Origin: JBOIBN01 sp050739575
Lineage (GTDB): Bacteria > Pseudomonadota > Gammaproteobacteria > JAKDMP01
DNA: 21,387 nucleotides
NCBI GenBank assembly: GCA_050739575.1
Contig: JBOIBN010000042.1
Location: 1-21,387, forward strand
Direction: 5' to 3'
Below, one piece after another: positions 1 to 6,786 of this stretch. The notes beneath the pieces are model-generated. The model had not been told where the DNA came from, did no database searches, and saw nothing but the letters and a program-made list of their open reading frames with translations. A program made the translations under genes and the position numbers. How positions within the stretch are numbered: position 1 is the stretch's first letter; the number at the start of each line of letters is the position of its first letter.

Positions 1-94
1 GGCCTGCGTAGTGCAGCTTCATCGCGCAGTTCCAGGCCGTCAGGGCCACGACGAACAGGCTGAGCAGGACGAGCAACGGATAACGACGATTCAT
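1..94 (-). CDS. Truncated N-terminus of a secreted or membrane protein
   Basis: The reverse strand opens with an ATG at 94-92 and stays open to the window edge (31 codons). The peptide begins MNRRYPLLVLL and has a hydrophobic stretch at about residues 6-19 after two arginines, which looks like a signal peptide or a first membrane segment. A GGGAGG ribosome binding site lies about 6 bases before the ATG, which supports a real start. The rest of the gene is outside the window, so no function can be given. It is divergent from the CBS-domain gene at 386. Confidence 0.6.
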   Translation of the reverse strand, partial: MNRRYPLLVLLSLFVVALTAWNCAMKLHYAG

Positions 95-385
95 GGGCGG
101 CCTCCCTCGCGGCGCGATGACCGCCGAAAAAGCATAACGTAGAAACCCGCCTATGTGCGGAATGGCCGCCATGGAGACGCTCCGTGCTCGGAGCACTTAA
201 TGCGGGTCGGCGCGAGAAAGGTCCGACTGCGGGCGGCCTCCCGTGCCATTTTTTCCACTCCGGTCGATATGTGGGAGCGCCGCCGCGACCGAAAGGTCGC
301 CGGGACATCTTGACGAACCGGTCCCGGCGGAGCAGGCTAACATTGAGGAAAACGCAACGGGCCGACGTGCCTGGGGAGAAGGACG
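95..385. other. Divergent intergenic region with small hairpins
   Basis: This 291-base stretch separates the left-edge gene from the CBS-domain gene. It holds a 6-bp hairpin at 179-194 (GCTCCG, loop TGCT, CGGAGC) and the REP-like hairpin listed separately. A TTGACG at 310-315 could be a -35 for the CBS gene, but I see no good -10 at a proper distance. The open frames here have no ribosome binding site and no recognisable product. Confidence 0.4.
269..308. repeat. REP-like palindrome with GAAA loop
   Basis: A perfect 6-bp stem GCGACC/GGTCGC closes a GAAA loop at 285-300, and the flanks ATGT (269-272) and ACAT (305-308) also pair. The sequence GTGGGAGCG followed by GCGACCGAAAGGTCGC resembles the REP-type palindromes common between genes in xanthomonads and pseudomonads. 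The family assignment is from memory. Only one copy is in the window, so its repetitive nature cannot be shown here. Confidence 0.45.
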
Positions 386-814
386 ATGAAGATGGTCAGT
401 CAACTGTTGGAGGACAAGGGGTGCGAGGTCTGGGCGATCGGCCCGGACGCCTCGGTTTTCGAGGCGCTCACGCTGATGGCGGACAAGGAGATCGGCGCAC
501 TGCTGGTGACCGAGAGCGAAAAGCCCGTGGGGTTGATCTCGGAGCGTGACTATGCGCGCAAGGTGATCCTGAAGGGCCGCAGTTCGAAGGAACTCAAGGT
601 GCACGAAATCATGACGACGCAAGTTGCGTATGCGTATCCGGACCAACGCGTCGATGAGTGCATGGCGATCGTGACCGAGCGGCGTCAGCGCCATCTGCCG
701 GTATTCGATCACGGCAAGGTCGTGGGGCTGATCTCGATCGGAGATCTAGTGAAGGCGATCATAGATGATCAGCAGTTCGTGATCGAGCAGCTCGAGGGCT
801 ACATCAGCCGTTGA
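386..814 (+). CDS. CBS-domain pair protein
   Basis: A 142-residue protein made almost wholly of two CBS domains, at about residues 7-60 and 74-128. Each ends in the typical motif before an acidic helix: VGLISERDYARKV in the first and VGLISIGDLVKAI in the second. Stand-alone CBS pairs bind adenosine nucleotides or NAD(H) and act as cytosolic energy or redox sensors, but the partner is not evident here. There is no signal peptide or membrane segment. The ATG at 386 follows a good GGAGAAGGA ribosome binding site. It converges on the ZIP-like transporter gene with a 13-base gap. Confidence 0.9.
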   Translation: MKMVSQLLEDKGCEVWAIGPDASVFEALTLMADKEIGALLVTESEKPVGLISERDYARKVILKGRSSKELKVHEIMTTQVAYAYPDQRVDECMAIVTERRQRHLPVFDHGKVVGLISIGDLVKAIIDDQQFVIEQLEGYISR

Positions 815-827
815 CGTGCCGCCGCCG

Positions 828-1553
828 TCAACCGACCATATCGAGCAGCAGCAGGAGCAGAAAGCCGAAAAAGAAAGCGCCGGCAAGCGCCGGGGTGTCC
901 TCGGTTTCGTGCGCCTCGCCGAGCAGCTCTTCGGTAACCAGAAACAGCAGCGCCGCCGAGCCGAACGCGAGCACGCCGGCCAGATCGCGACCGGAAACGC
1001 CGGCAAGCGGCACGCCGCCGGCCACCGCTCCGACGATCAGCAACACTGAGAGGCCTGCGATCGATGCAAACGTCTTGCCGCGTCCGGCGCCGCACTTGCC
1101 GAGTGTCGCGGCAAGCGCGAGACCGAGCGCGAGCATTTCGAAGGCGAGCGCGATGGTGAGCAGCACGCCCTGACGCGCGCCGGCGGCAAAGCCGATGCCG
1201 ATCATCAGGCCGTCTATCAGGAGGTCGATGCCGATCGCGAGCAGTAATCCGAGCGGCAACACAGTCGTCGCATGATCCGTCCGGCGTTCCAGCCGCCGCG
1301 TCATCGAACGCAGCACGAGCATGAGCACAGTGCCGACGGCGAAGCCGATCAGCGTTGCCGCGATGGCCCGTTCGCGCAAAACGTCGGGCAGCAACTCGAC
1401 GGCCACCACGGCAAAGATGACTCCGGCTGCAAAGTGCAGCACGGCGCTGCGAAACCGCGGACCGGGCGCACGCAGGATTCCCGCCGCGCCGGCGACGAGC
1501 ATGACGACAACCGGAACAAGCGAGAACGCAAAGAGACGAAGCAGCGGACTCAC
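828..1553 (-). CDS. ZIP-like metal transporter family membrane protein
   Basis: A 241-residue, very hydrophobic protein with about seven or eight membrane segments and a short charged loop near residues 83-96. The layout, with HFAAGVIFAVVAVELLP at about 40-56 and a D-x3-D-G motif at 110-115, matches the ZIP (ZupT/GufA-like) family, which moves divalent metals across the inner membrane. The usual histidines of the two metal-site helices are missing: TM4 has D110-LLI-D114 instead of HNxxD/E, and TM5 has F138-E139 instead of HE. The substrate is therefore uncertain. The start is a GTG at 1553 with GGAG 9 bases before it. It lies 46 bases after cbpM on the same strand and may be co-transcribed with cbpA-cbpM. 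Confidence 0.75.
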   Translation of the reverse strand: MSPLLRLFAFSLVPVVVMLVAGAAGILRAPGPRFRSAVLHFAAGVIFAVVAVELLPDVLRERAIAATLIGFAVGTVLMLVLRSMTRRLERRTDHATTVLPLGLLLAIGIDLLIDGLMIGIGFAAGARQGVLLTIALAFEMLALGLALAATLGKCGAGRGKTFASIAGLSVLLIVGAVAGGVPLAGVSGRDLAGVLAFGSAALLFLVTEELLGEAHETEDTPALAGAFFFGFLLLLLLDMVG

Positions 1554-1599
1554 GCCTTGAGTCTCCTTGTCACGCCGGGGTGCGAACCGGCTGGCATCG

Positions 1600-1914
1600 T
1601 CATTCGCCGATCAGACGCAGGCGTGCGCGGAGCGCCTCGATTTCCTCCATGAGGTCGAGCACGAGCGCAATCCCGGCGAGATCTATCTCCAGGTCCCGGT
1701 GCAGGTGGGCAGCGATGCGGGCACGGGCGAGGCTCGCGCCGGGAAAACGCCATGCGCCGGGATCGCCTGCGGCGGGTTCGATAATGCCCTCCTCGACCAG
1801 GGCGAGCACCCATTCGGTCTGCACGGCGCAAGCGCGCGCGAGTTCTTCGAGACTGAGCGCCGACTGCTCGTCGAGCACGACGCCGGCGATTATGGAAACG
1901 GATTCCCGGACCAT
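1600..1914 (-). CDS. cbpM: Chaperone modulator CbpM
   Basis: A 104-residue protein with a MerR-like helix-turn-helix: LSLEELARACAVQTEWVLALVEEGIIEP at about 21-48, then a helical tail ending in a coiled-coil-like stretch (LVLDLMEEIEALRARLRL). This is the profile of CbpM/YccV-type modulators, which bind the J domain of CbpA and inhibit its stimulation of DnaK. The gene starts 2 bases after the cbpA stop on the same strand, the arrangement seen in enterobacteria, so the pair is very likely translated from one message. It acts in the cytoplasm. Identification rests on family pattern plus gene order. Confidence 0.88.
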   Translation of the reverse strand: MVRESVSIIAGVVLDEQSALSLEELARACAVQTEWVLALVEEGIIEPAAGDPGAWRFPGASLARARIAAHLHRDLEIDLAGIALVLDLMEEIEALRARLRLIGE

Positions 1915-1916
1915 GA

Positions 1917-2870
1917 CTACACCCCCAGCTTGGCGCGCGGATCGAACGGAAACTCGCGCGCCATGCGTTCGTAAAATTCCTTTGTCCGTTCGGAATCCGC
2001 TGGCGGCAACGCAATTTCGAGCGTGACGTAAAGATCGCCTGGGTTTTTACCCGGCAAGCCGCGGCCTTTCAGACGCAGCCTGCGCCCGGCGGCCGAACCC
2101 GCCGGCACCTTGAGCTCGACCGGGCCGGCGGGCGTCGGAACACGTACGCTCGCGCCCAGCGCGGCCTCCCAGGGCGCGACGGGCAGCGTGAGAAACAGGT
2201 CGCGTCCCTCGATCCGGTACAGCGAATGCGGATTGAATTCGACTTCGAGATAAAGATCACCCGCCTTGCCGCCGCCGATGCCCGCCCCACCCTGCCCGGA
2301 CAATCGGATCTGCTGTCCCGCCTTGACGCCCTTGGGAATGCGCACGTTAAGCGTGCGCTCGCGCAATACGACGCGCCCCTTGGCGTCGGCTTCGGGTACG
2401 CGCAGCGTGATCGCACGGGTTGCTTCGTGGAAAGCATCTTCGAGATTTATGCGTACCCGCGCGTGTTCGTCTTCGCCACGGGCACGAAACGCGGTGCGCT
2501 CTGCTCCGCGGCCACGCTGGGCCCTCGCCTCACCGAACAAGGATTCGAAAAAGTCGCTGAAAGTCGCGGCATCAGCCCGGGAGAAACCCTCGCTTCGAAA
2601 CTCGGGGTTTTGCCTCCCCCAGTCGGGCGGCGGGCGAAAATCCTGGCCGGATTTCCATTGCGCGCCAAGTTCGTCGTAGGCCTTGCGCTTCTCGGGATCC
2701 TTGAGCACCTCGTAGGCTTCAGCGACGTCCTTGAACTTCGCCTCGGCATCGGCTTCCTTGCTGACGTCGGGATGATATTTGCGCGCAAGCCGGCGGTAAG
2801 AGCGCTTGATTGCTTCCGGCGCGGCGTCGCGCGCCACCCCCAGCACCTTGTAATAGTCCTTGTAGTCCAT
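1917..2870 (-). CDS. cbpA: Curved-DNA-binding protein / DnaJ-type co-chaperone CbpA
   Basis: A 317-residue class-II J protein. Residues 1-70 are a J domain starting MDYKDYYKVLGV with the essential HPD at 33-35 (KYHPDVSK). A G/F-type linker follows at about 70-125 and then the two C-terminal beta domains, with the typical signature near RIPKGVKAGQQIRLSGQG. There is no CxxCxGxG zinc module, which separates it from DnaJ. CbpA recruits DnaK/HSP70 for folding and also binds curved DNA in the nucleoid. It is followed directly by cbpM. The ribosome binding site before the ATG at 2870 is weak. A TTGAAA-N16-TTTATC pattern upstream could be a promoter but is not convincing. Confidence 0.92.
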   Translation of the reverse strand: MDYKDYYKVLGVARDAAPEAIKRSYRRLARKYHPDVSKEADAEAKFKDVAEAYEVLKDPEKRKAYDELGAQWKSGQDFRPPPDWGRQNPEFRSEGFSRADAATFSDFFESLFGEARAQRGRGAERTAFRARGEDEHARVRINLEDAFHEATRAITLRVPEADAKGRVVLRERTLNVRIPKGVKAGQQIRLSGQGGAGIGGGKAGDLYLEVEFNPHSLYRIEGRDLFLTLPVAPWEAALGASVRVPTPAGPVELKVPAGSAAGRRLRLKGRGLPGKNPGDLYVTLEIALPPADSERTKEFYERMAREFPFDPRAKLGV

Positions 2871-3018
2871 AAGCGGCTTCGGCGGCGCGGATTCGCACTC
2901 GCAGCGGATAAAGTACGCATTATCAGCTTTTCAATATAGCAAAACAGGGGCAGCTTGGCGCCGAGTTGCGGCTGTGATAGGGTAAAAACTCCGATGGCAT
3001 TAATTAAAGGAGATGCCG

Positions 3019-3195
3019 ATGTTGGCTTGGGCAGTTGTTTTTCTGATCATAGCGATCATCGCGGCTATATTCGGTTTCGGCGGCATCGCCGCCGGCGCTG
3101 TCACGATCGCGAAGATACTATTCATTATCTTCCTGATCCTCTTCGTGATTTCCCTGGTTTTCCATCTGGTGCGCGGACGCCGGCCGCGGATATAG
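3019..3195 (+). CDS. DUF1328 small membrane protein (YtjA-like)
   Basis: A 58-residue protein with two membrane helices: residues 1-24 contain a GFGGIAAG turn, and residues 28-51 are followed by a basic tail (RGRRPRI). This is the standard size and pattern of the DUF1328 family, of unknown function and often found near stress genes. I prefer the ATG at 3019 to the one at 3013. The AAAGGAG site at 3006-3012 directly abuts 3013 but sits 6 bases from 3019, and family members start ML-W. A BON lipoprotein gene follows on the same strand after 76 bases. Confidence 0.85.
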   Translation: MLAWAVVFLIIAIIAAIFGFGGIAAGAVTIAKILFIIFLILFVISLVFHLVRGRRPRI

Positions 3196-3271
3196 CAAAT
3201 TGCGGGGGTGTATCCCGGTAGCGATCCAATACCGTTTCGGTCGAATCAATCAATAACAGAGGAGTATAGAT

Positions 3272-3655
3272 ATGAGACTTAAATATCCCGTAGCATTCGT
3301 GGCTGCTTTAGCCGCGGCAGGGGTGGGCTTGTCCGGTTGTCATCAGAAATCACAGAGTCCCTCACAGCAGATGCAGCAGGGCGCCAACCAGATGGCTCAG
3401 GGCGCGCAGTCGGCCGGCAATCAAATGAAACAGGTGGTATCCGACTCGGCCATCACGGCCAAGATCAAGGCCAAGCTCGCCGCCAATTCCGGTCTCAGCA
3501 GCCTCAACATTCATGTCGAGACCAATAACGGCGTGGTGACCTTGAGCGGCACCGTGGGCACGGATGCCCAGCTCAATCTTGCCAACCAGATCGCCCTGGA
3601 TACCGACGGCGTCAAGGGCGTAGAGAACCAGATCCAGGTCCAGAGCGGCGGCTAA
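3272..3655 (+). CDS. BON-domain lipoprotein (first copy)
   Basis: A 127-residue protein with a lipoprotein signal: hydrophobic residues 6-19, then the lipobox LSGC with Cys23 as the lipidated residue. A Gln-rich linker (24-52) leads to one BON domain at about 54-123, with the motif SAITAKIKAKL and the conserved glycine turn GVVTLSGTV. BON domains (as in OsmY) are thought to bind phospholipid surfaces. The protein is probably anchored in the periplasm and linked to envelope or osmotic stress. GAGGAG lies 8-9 bases before the ATG. It is a clear paralogue of the gene at 6065, with the same domain and the same key segments (GLSS, IHV, TDGV). Confidence 0.88.
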   Translation: MRLKYPVAFVAALAAAGVGLSGCHQKSQSPSQQMQQGANQMAQGAQSAGNQMKQVVSDSAITAKIKAKLAANSGLSSLNIHVETNNGVVTLSGTVGTDAQLNLANQIALDTDGVKGVENQIQVQSGG

Positions 3656-3691
3656 GACGCCGGCTCGTCTCAGGCCGCCGGAGTGTGTTCA

Positions 3692-3719
3692 GGAAACTCT
3701 GAATAAATTCAGAGGCTCC
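3692..3719. repeat. Hairpin between BON gene and oxyR (family A, imperfect copy)
   Basis: An inverted repeat with 13-base arms (GGAAACTCTGAAT / ATTCAGAGGCTCC), 11 of 13 pairs matching, and a 2-base AA loop. It sits between the ends of two convergent genes, 1 base after the oxyR stop, so it could terminate both. Its core CTCTGAwT...AwTCAGAG is the same as in the perfect palindrome at 6496-6530 after the other BON gene. Confidence 0.6.
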
Positions 3720-3720
3720 A

Positions 3721-4647
3721 TTACTCTTCGGCGGCCTGGGAAGTTTCCGGCTTGAGCAGCACCGGGGGCAAGGAACGGAACGCGGCGGCAAGTTCGCGCA
3801 GAAAATCCCCCATAGGCGAACTCTCGCGCCATAGCATTGCGATCCGCCGGCTCGGTGAGGGCGCGCGAAACCGCACAAGACGTATGCCTGGTGCGGACGC
3901 GACGGGGGGCTTGGTCGCAAGCGTCGGCAGAAGCGTGATGCCGACGCCGCCGGCCACCATGTGTCGCAGCGTCTCCAGACTGCTCGCCCGAAACCCGGTG
4001 CGCTCCCGCGCGCCGGCAAGCTGACAGACTTCGAGCGCCTGATCGCGCAGGCAATGCCCGTCCTCCAGCAGCAACAGGCGCTCGTCGGCGATGTCTTCGA
4101 GCGCAAGCCTGCGCCGCGAAGCAAGCGGGTGCGAAGCGGGCAGCGCAAGCACGAACGGCTCTTCGAACAGGAACTCGGCGTGCAAGCCCTCGTCATGCAT
4201 GGGGAGGGCGACGATGACGGCGTCCAGCCGGCCCGCGCGCAGCCGCGCGAGCACCTCTTCGGTCTTCTCTTCCGTCAGCAACAATTCCAGATGCGGAAAG
4301 CGTCGGCCGATCCTGGGCAGGACGTGCGGCAACAGATAGGGTCCGAGCGTCGGGAAGATTCCGAGCCGCACCGTGCGGGTTCCCGGATCCTTCGCCGAGC
4401 GCGCAATCGCGCGGATCTGTTCGACCCGCGCGAGAATCTCGCGGGCCTCTACAAGTACGGCCTTCCCGGCCTCGGTGAACAGGAGCCTGCGCGGCGCGCG
4501 CTCGATCAGGACGACGCCGAGTTCCTCCTCCAGCTTCTTGATCTGGGTGGACAGGGTCGGCTGGCTGACGAAACTGGCCTCGGCCGCGCGGCCGAAATGC
4601 CGATGCTCGGCCAGGGCAACGAGATAGCAGAGATCGCGAAGGTTCAC
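3721..4647 (-). CDS. oxyR: Hydrogen-peroxide sensor and LysR-type regulator OxyR
   Basis: A 308-residue LysR-family regulator. Residues 1-60 form the winged helix-turn-helix (LVALAEHRHFGRAAEASFVSQPTLSTQI), followed by a periplasmic-binding-like effector domain. The redox pair is intact at the same numbering as E. coli OxyR: Cys199 and Cys208 in GHCLRDQALEVC. Peroxide forms the disulfide and the tetramer then activates ahp, kat and similar genes. The start is a GTG at 4647; the N-terminus MNLRDLCYLVALAEHRHFGRAA matches the family. The gene is divergent from ahpC, and the OxyR box lies only 7 bases upstream of the GTG, which predicts autorepression. A short hairpin follows its stop. Confidence 0.95.
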   Translation of the reverse strand: MNLRDLCYLVALAEHRHFGRAAEASFVSQPTLSTQIKKLEEELGVVLIERAPRRLLFTEAGKAVLVEAREILARVEQIRAIARSAKDPGTRTVRLGIFPTLGPYLLPHVLPRIGRRFPHLELLLTEEKTEEVLARLRAGRLDAVIVALPMHDEGLHAEFLFEEPFVLALPASHPLASRRRLALEDIADERLLLLEDGHCLRDQALEVCQLAGARERTGFRASSLETLRHMVAGGVGITLLPTLATKPPVASAPGIRLVRFRAPSPSRRIAMLWRESSPMGDFLRELAAAFRSLPPVLLKPETSQAAEE

Positions 4648-4654
4648 GGGTGCA

Positions 4655-4691
4655 ATAGCTTTAGCATATCGTTATTATAGCAATAATTCAT
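4655..4691. promoter_or_regulatory. OxyR binding box
   Basis: Two ATAG-headed 15-base half elements (4655-4669 and 4677-4691) are separated by exactly 7 bases, the spacing of the E. coli OxyR consensus ATAGnTnnnAnCTAT-N7-ATAGnTnnnAnCTAT. By my count 15 of the 20 specified positions match, including both ATAG heads. The box ends directly before the predicted ahpC -35 at 4692 and lies 7 bases from the oxyR start. That fits class-I activation of ahpC and repression of oxyR. Confidence 0.8.
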
Positions 4692-4720
4692 TTGATTTAT
4701 GGCTCCAAAGGCTCTATCTT
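4692..4720 (+). promoter_or_regulatory. Sigma70 promoter of ahpC
   Basis: TTGATT at 4692-4697 and TATCTT at 4715-4720 are separated by 17 bases; each matches the consensus at four of six positions. The -35 directly abuts the OxyR box, the usual geometry for contact with RNA polymerase. The ahpC ATG is 55 bases downstream of the -10. Confidence 0.65.
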
Positions 4721-4775
4721 GAATCTGTGGGCGCTGGAAACGCCCTTTAGATTCACACCAGCAAGGAGCTTAATC

Positions 4776-5315
4776 ATGTTAACCGTAGGCGACAAATTCC
4801 CCGAGTTCGCACTCAAGGCGACCGTCGCGATCGACAAACTCGACACCGCCTTTACCGAGATTACCGATGCCACCCATCGGGGCAAATGGCAGCTCGTGTT
4901 CTTCTATCCCAAGGACTTCACCTTCGTATGCCCGACCGAGATCAAGGGCTTCGCCGATCTCGACAAGCAGTTCCGCGACCGGGACTGCCGGATTCTCGCC
5001 GCCAGCACCGACAGCGAGTTCGTGCATCTCGCCTGGCGCCGCGATCACAAGGATCTGCGCAATCTCCCCTTCCCAATGCTGGCCGACATCAACAAGGATC
5101 TCACCCGCGCACTCGGCATCCTCGATGCCGAAGGCGTCGCGCGCCGCGCCACGTTCCTGGTGGATCCCGAGGGCATAATCCGCTTCGTGTACGTGACCGA
5201 AGGCAGCGTCGGACGCAATCCTAACGAAGTACTGCGCGTGCTCGATGCGCTGCAGACCGACGAACTCTGCCCCTGCAACTGGACGCAAGGCGAAAAGACG
5301 CTCAAGGCCGCGTAA
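4776..5315 (+). CDS. ahpC: Alkyl hydroperoxide reductase C (AhpD-type peroxiredoxin)
   Basis: A 179-residue peroxiredoxin that reduces H2O2, organic peroxides and probably peroxynitrite in the cytosol. The peroxidatic site is P45-x3-T49-x2-C52 (YPKDFTFVCPTE). Two more cysteines, C165 and C167, lie in the tail motif DELCPCNW. That CxC tail is the pattern of mycobacterial-type AhpC, which is recycled by AhpD with lipoamide, rather than of the AhpF-reduced enteric type. The ahpD gene follows. I chose the ATG at 4776 because AAGGAG lies 7 bases upstream and family members start here; an upstream in-frame start at 4692 would lie inside the promoter. Regulated by OxyR through the adjacent box. Confidence 0.93.
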   Translation: MLTVGDKFPEFALKATVAIDKLDTAFTEITDATHRGKWQLVFFYPKDFTFVCPTEIKGFADLDKQFRDRDCRILAASTDSEFVHLAWRRDHKDLRNLPFPMLADINKDLTRALGILDAEGVARRATFLVDPEGIIRFVYVTEGSVGRNPNEVLRVLDALQTDELCPCNWTQGEKTLKAA

Positions 5316-5326
5316 GCAGTTCTGCG

Positions 5327-5394
5327 CCCTCTCCCTCGATGGGAGAGGGTTGGGGTGAGGGTGAAAAACGCTTCGGCGCAACGCCCCTCACCCC
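5327..5394. repeat. Double inverted-repeat element between ahpC and ahpD
   Basis: Two perfect stems lie in the 108-base gap: CCCTCTCCC/GGGAGAGGG with a 5-base loop (5327-5349), and GGGGTGAGGG (5352-5361) paired with CCCTCACCCC (5385-5394). The motif resembles a palindromic intergenic repeat that I recall from many proteobacterial genomes; that identity is not tested here. In the ahpCD message it could stabilise the ahpC end or lower ahpD expression. Confidence 0.6.
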
Positions 5395-5423
5395 GGGCCA
5401 AGGATTTCCCCATGGAGAACGTA

Positions 5424-5960
5424 ATGAATCTCGAACAACTGAAAGACAAGCTGCCCGATTACGCCAAGGATCTGCGCCTGAACCTGGACTCCGTGTTGAG
5501 CGAAGGCGGCGCACCCGGTCTTTCGCAAAAGCAGATTGCGCTCGTCGCGCTCGCCTCGGCGATCGCTTCGCGCTACCGGCCGCTCACCGAGGCCGTCGCG
5601 GAGTTGGCTTCCGGACACGCGGGCACGGAAGAACTCGACGGCGCGCGCGCGGCGGCCGCCATCATGGGCATGAACAATGTCTATTACCGCTACACCCATT
5701 CGGTAAGCGATGAAGAATATGGCACGCTCCGCGCGGGCCTGCGCATGAACGTGATGGGAAGGCCGGGCTGCGACAAGACGACTTTCGAACTTGCCTCGCT
5801 CGCGGTCTCCGCGATCAACGGCTGCGGAGCCTGTATGGACTCGCACGAGAAGACGCTGCGCCAGCACGGTCTCGGCGCCCAGGCGGTACAAAGCGCCGTG
5901 CGCATCGCCGCCGTCATTCACGCCGCCGCGGTCACGCTCGAACAGACGCCGAAGGACTGA
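5424..5960 (+). CDS. ahpD: Alkyl hydroperoxidase AhpD
   Basis: A 178-residue carboxymuconolactone-decarboxylase/AhpD-fold protein, close to the length of mycobacterial AhpD. The catalytic centre is C134-G-A-C137 with H141 four residues later and E122 twelve residues before C134, the same spacing as E118-C130-C133-H137 in Mycobacterium tuberculosis AhpD. The histidine inside the mycobacterial CSHC motif is replaced by alanine. AhpD passes electrons from dihydrolipoamide to AhpC. The ATG at 5424 is preferred to that at 5412 because GGAG lies 6 bases upstream of it. Same strand as ahpC, 108 bases downstream with only an inverted-repeat element between, so probably one transcript. Confidence 0.9.
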   Translation: MNLEQLKDKLPDYAKDLRLNLDSVLSEGGAPGLSQKQIALVALASAIASRYRPLTEAVAELASGHAGTEELDGARAAAAIMGMNNVYYRYTHSVSDEEYGTLRAGLRMNVMGRPGCDKTTFELASLAVSAINGCGACMDSHEKTLRQHGLGAQAVQSAVRIAAVIHAAAVTLEQTPKD

Positions 5961-6064
5961 GCATCCGGCCAAGGCCGCGTCCGCGCCTTGGACAAAAAGA
6001 AGCTAGAATTATGTCCGAACGCGAGAGCCGACAGGCATTCGCCCCACCGCAATCAGGAGATTTC

Positions 6065-6427
6065 ATGAACAAGATGATCCGCACCGGCCTTCTCGGCGCC
6101 GCCTTCGTAGCAGCCGGCTTCGCCCTGGCCGCCTGCAGCAGCAACCCCAATACGCCTTCCGGTCAGATCGGCCACGGCGCTTCGGAAGTGGGCCACGGGA
6201 TCGCCGCGGCGGCAAGCGACACCACGATTACGACCAAGATCAAGACGAAGATAGCCGCGAACACCGGGCTCAGCAGCTTTCATATTCACGTCACCACCAA
6301 CCAGGGCGTGGTTACGCTGACGGGAACCGTGGACACCGCGGCCACGCGCGATCTGGCCGGTCAAACCGCACAGAACACCGACGGCGTCGTGCGCGTAGTC
6401 AACAACATCAAGGTCGGAAGCAACTGA
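6065..6427 (+). CDS. BON-domain lipoprotein (second copy)
   Basis: A 120-residue lipoprotein: signal helix at residues 6-20, lipobox LAAC with Cys24, a short Gly/Ser/Asn linker and one BON domain at about 52-118 (TTITTKIKTKIAANTGLSS, then GVVTLTGTV). It is a paralogue of the gene at 3272; the linkers differ but the domains align almost without gaps. It is probably periplasmic and anchored in the outer or inner membrane, with an assumed role in envelope stress. The ATG at 6065 has AGGAG about 5 bases upstream; an in-frame start at 6011 would put extra residues before the signal peptide. It lies about 100 bases after ahpD on the same strand. Confidence 0.88.
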   Translation: MNKMIRTGLLGAAFVAAGFALAACSSNPNTPSGQIGHGASEVGHGIAAAASDTTITTKIKTKIAANTGLSSFHIHVTTNQGVVTLTGTVDTAATRDLAGQTAQNTDGVVRVVNNIKVGSN

Positions 6428-6586
6428 TATCCGGCTTGTCCGGCGCGGCGAATACACGAATACACGTCGTGTCGGAAGATCGAGACAAGCGTCTTTTAAG
6501 GAACCTCTGATTTAATCAGAGGTTCCTTAATATTCAGGCTTCATCGCTGCGCGCCCCGCGTACTTTGCGGTGAAAAATGTCAGGCG
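6428..6586. other. Intergenic stretch with a strong palindrome
   Basis: Apart from the palindrome at 6496-6530, I see no gene or recognisable site here. Together with the doubtful small frame at 6587-6745 it forms the gap between the second BON gene and the next lipoprotein gene. Confidence 0.4.
6496..6530. terminator. Perfect 17-bp palindrome after the second BON gene (family A)
   Basis: The arms TTAAGGAACCTCTGATT and AATCAGAGGTTCCTTAA pair perfectly around one T. The AA and TT ends make it a plausible bidirectional Rho-independent terminator. Its core is shared with the imperfect hairpin at 3692-3719, so it may belong to a dispersed repeat family rather than being a simple terminator. Confidence 0.6.
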
Positions 6587-6745
6587 TTACCGCGCAAGTG
6601 AAAGCGGCGCGGCGACGGATTCCAGCGAGCGGCGCTCGGCGTTCACGGCGAGGAAGGCTGCGCCGAGCGCCGCGATCAGGAGCGTATGGAAGCCCGGCCA
6701 GCACGGACGATCGAGCCGCGCCGGAATATCGGTGGCGAATGCCAT
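6587..6745 (-). CDS. Possible small single-pass membrane peptide
   Basis: A 52-codon frame starting at the ATG at 6745 (or GTG at 6754) with codon use like the real genes: roughly four fifths of third positions are G or C. It has one hydrophobic segment at about residues 19-34 (FHTLLIAALGAAFLAV) between charged ends. There is no clear ribosome binding site and I recognise no family. It could be a real small protein or the 3' end of a lost gene. Confidence 0.3.
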   Translation of the reverse strand: MAFATDIPARLDRPCWPGFHTLLIAALGAAFLAVNAERRSLESVAAPLSLAR

Positions 6746-6786
6746 CAAGCTCACGCGAAAAGACCCATTGGAAAGACGAAATCGCC

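Noticed and set aside
2226..2939. A 237-codon frame antisense to cbpA
   Set aside because: It covers the J-domain gene on the opposite strand and has no recognisable product.
4779..5381. A 200-codon frame antisense to ahpC
   Set aside because: A shadow of a gene with clear peroxiredoxin motifs; no ribosome binding site.
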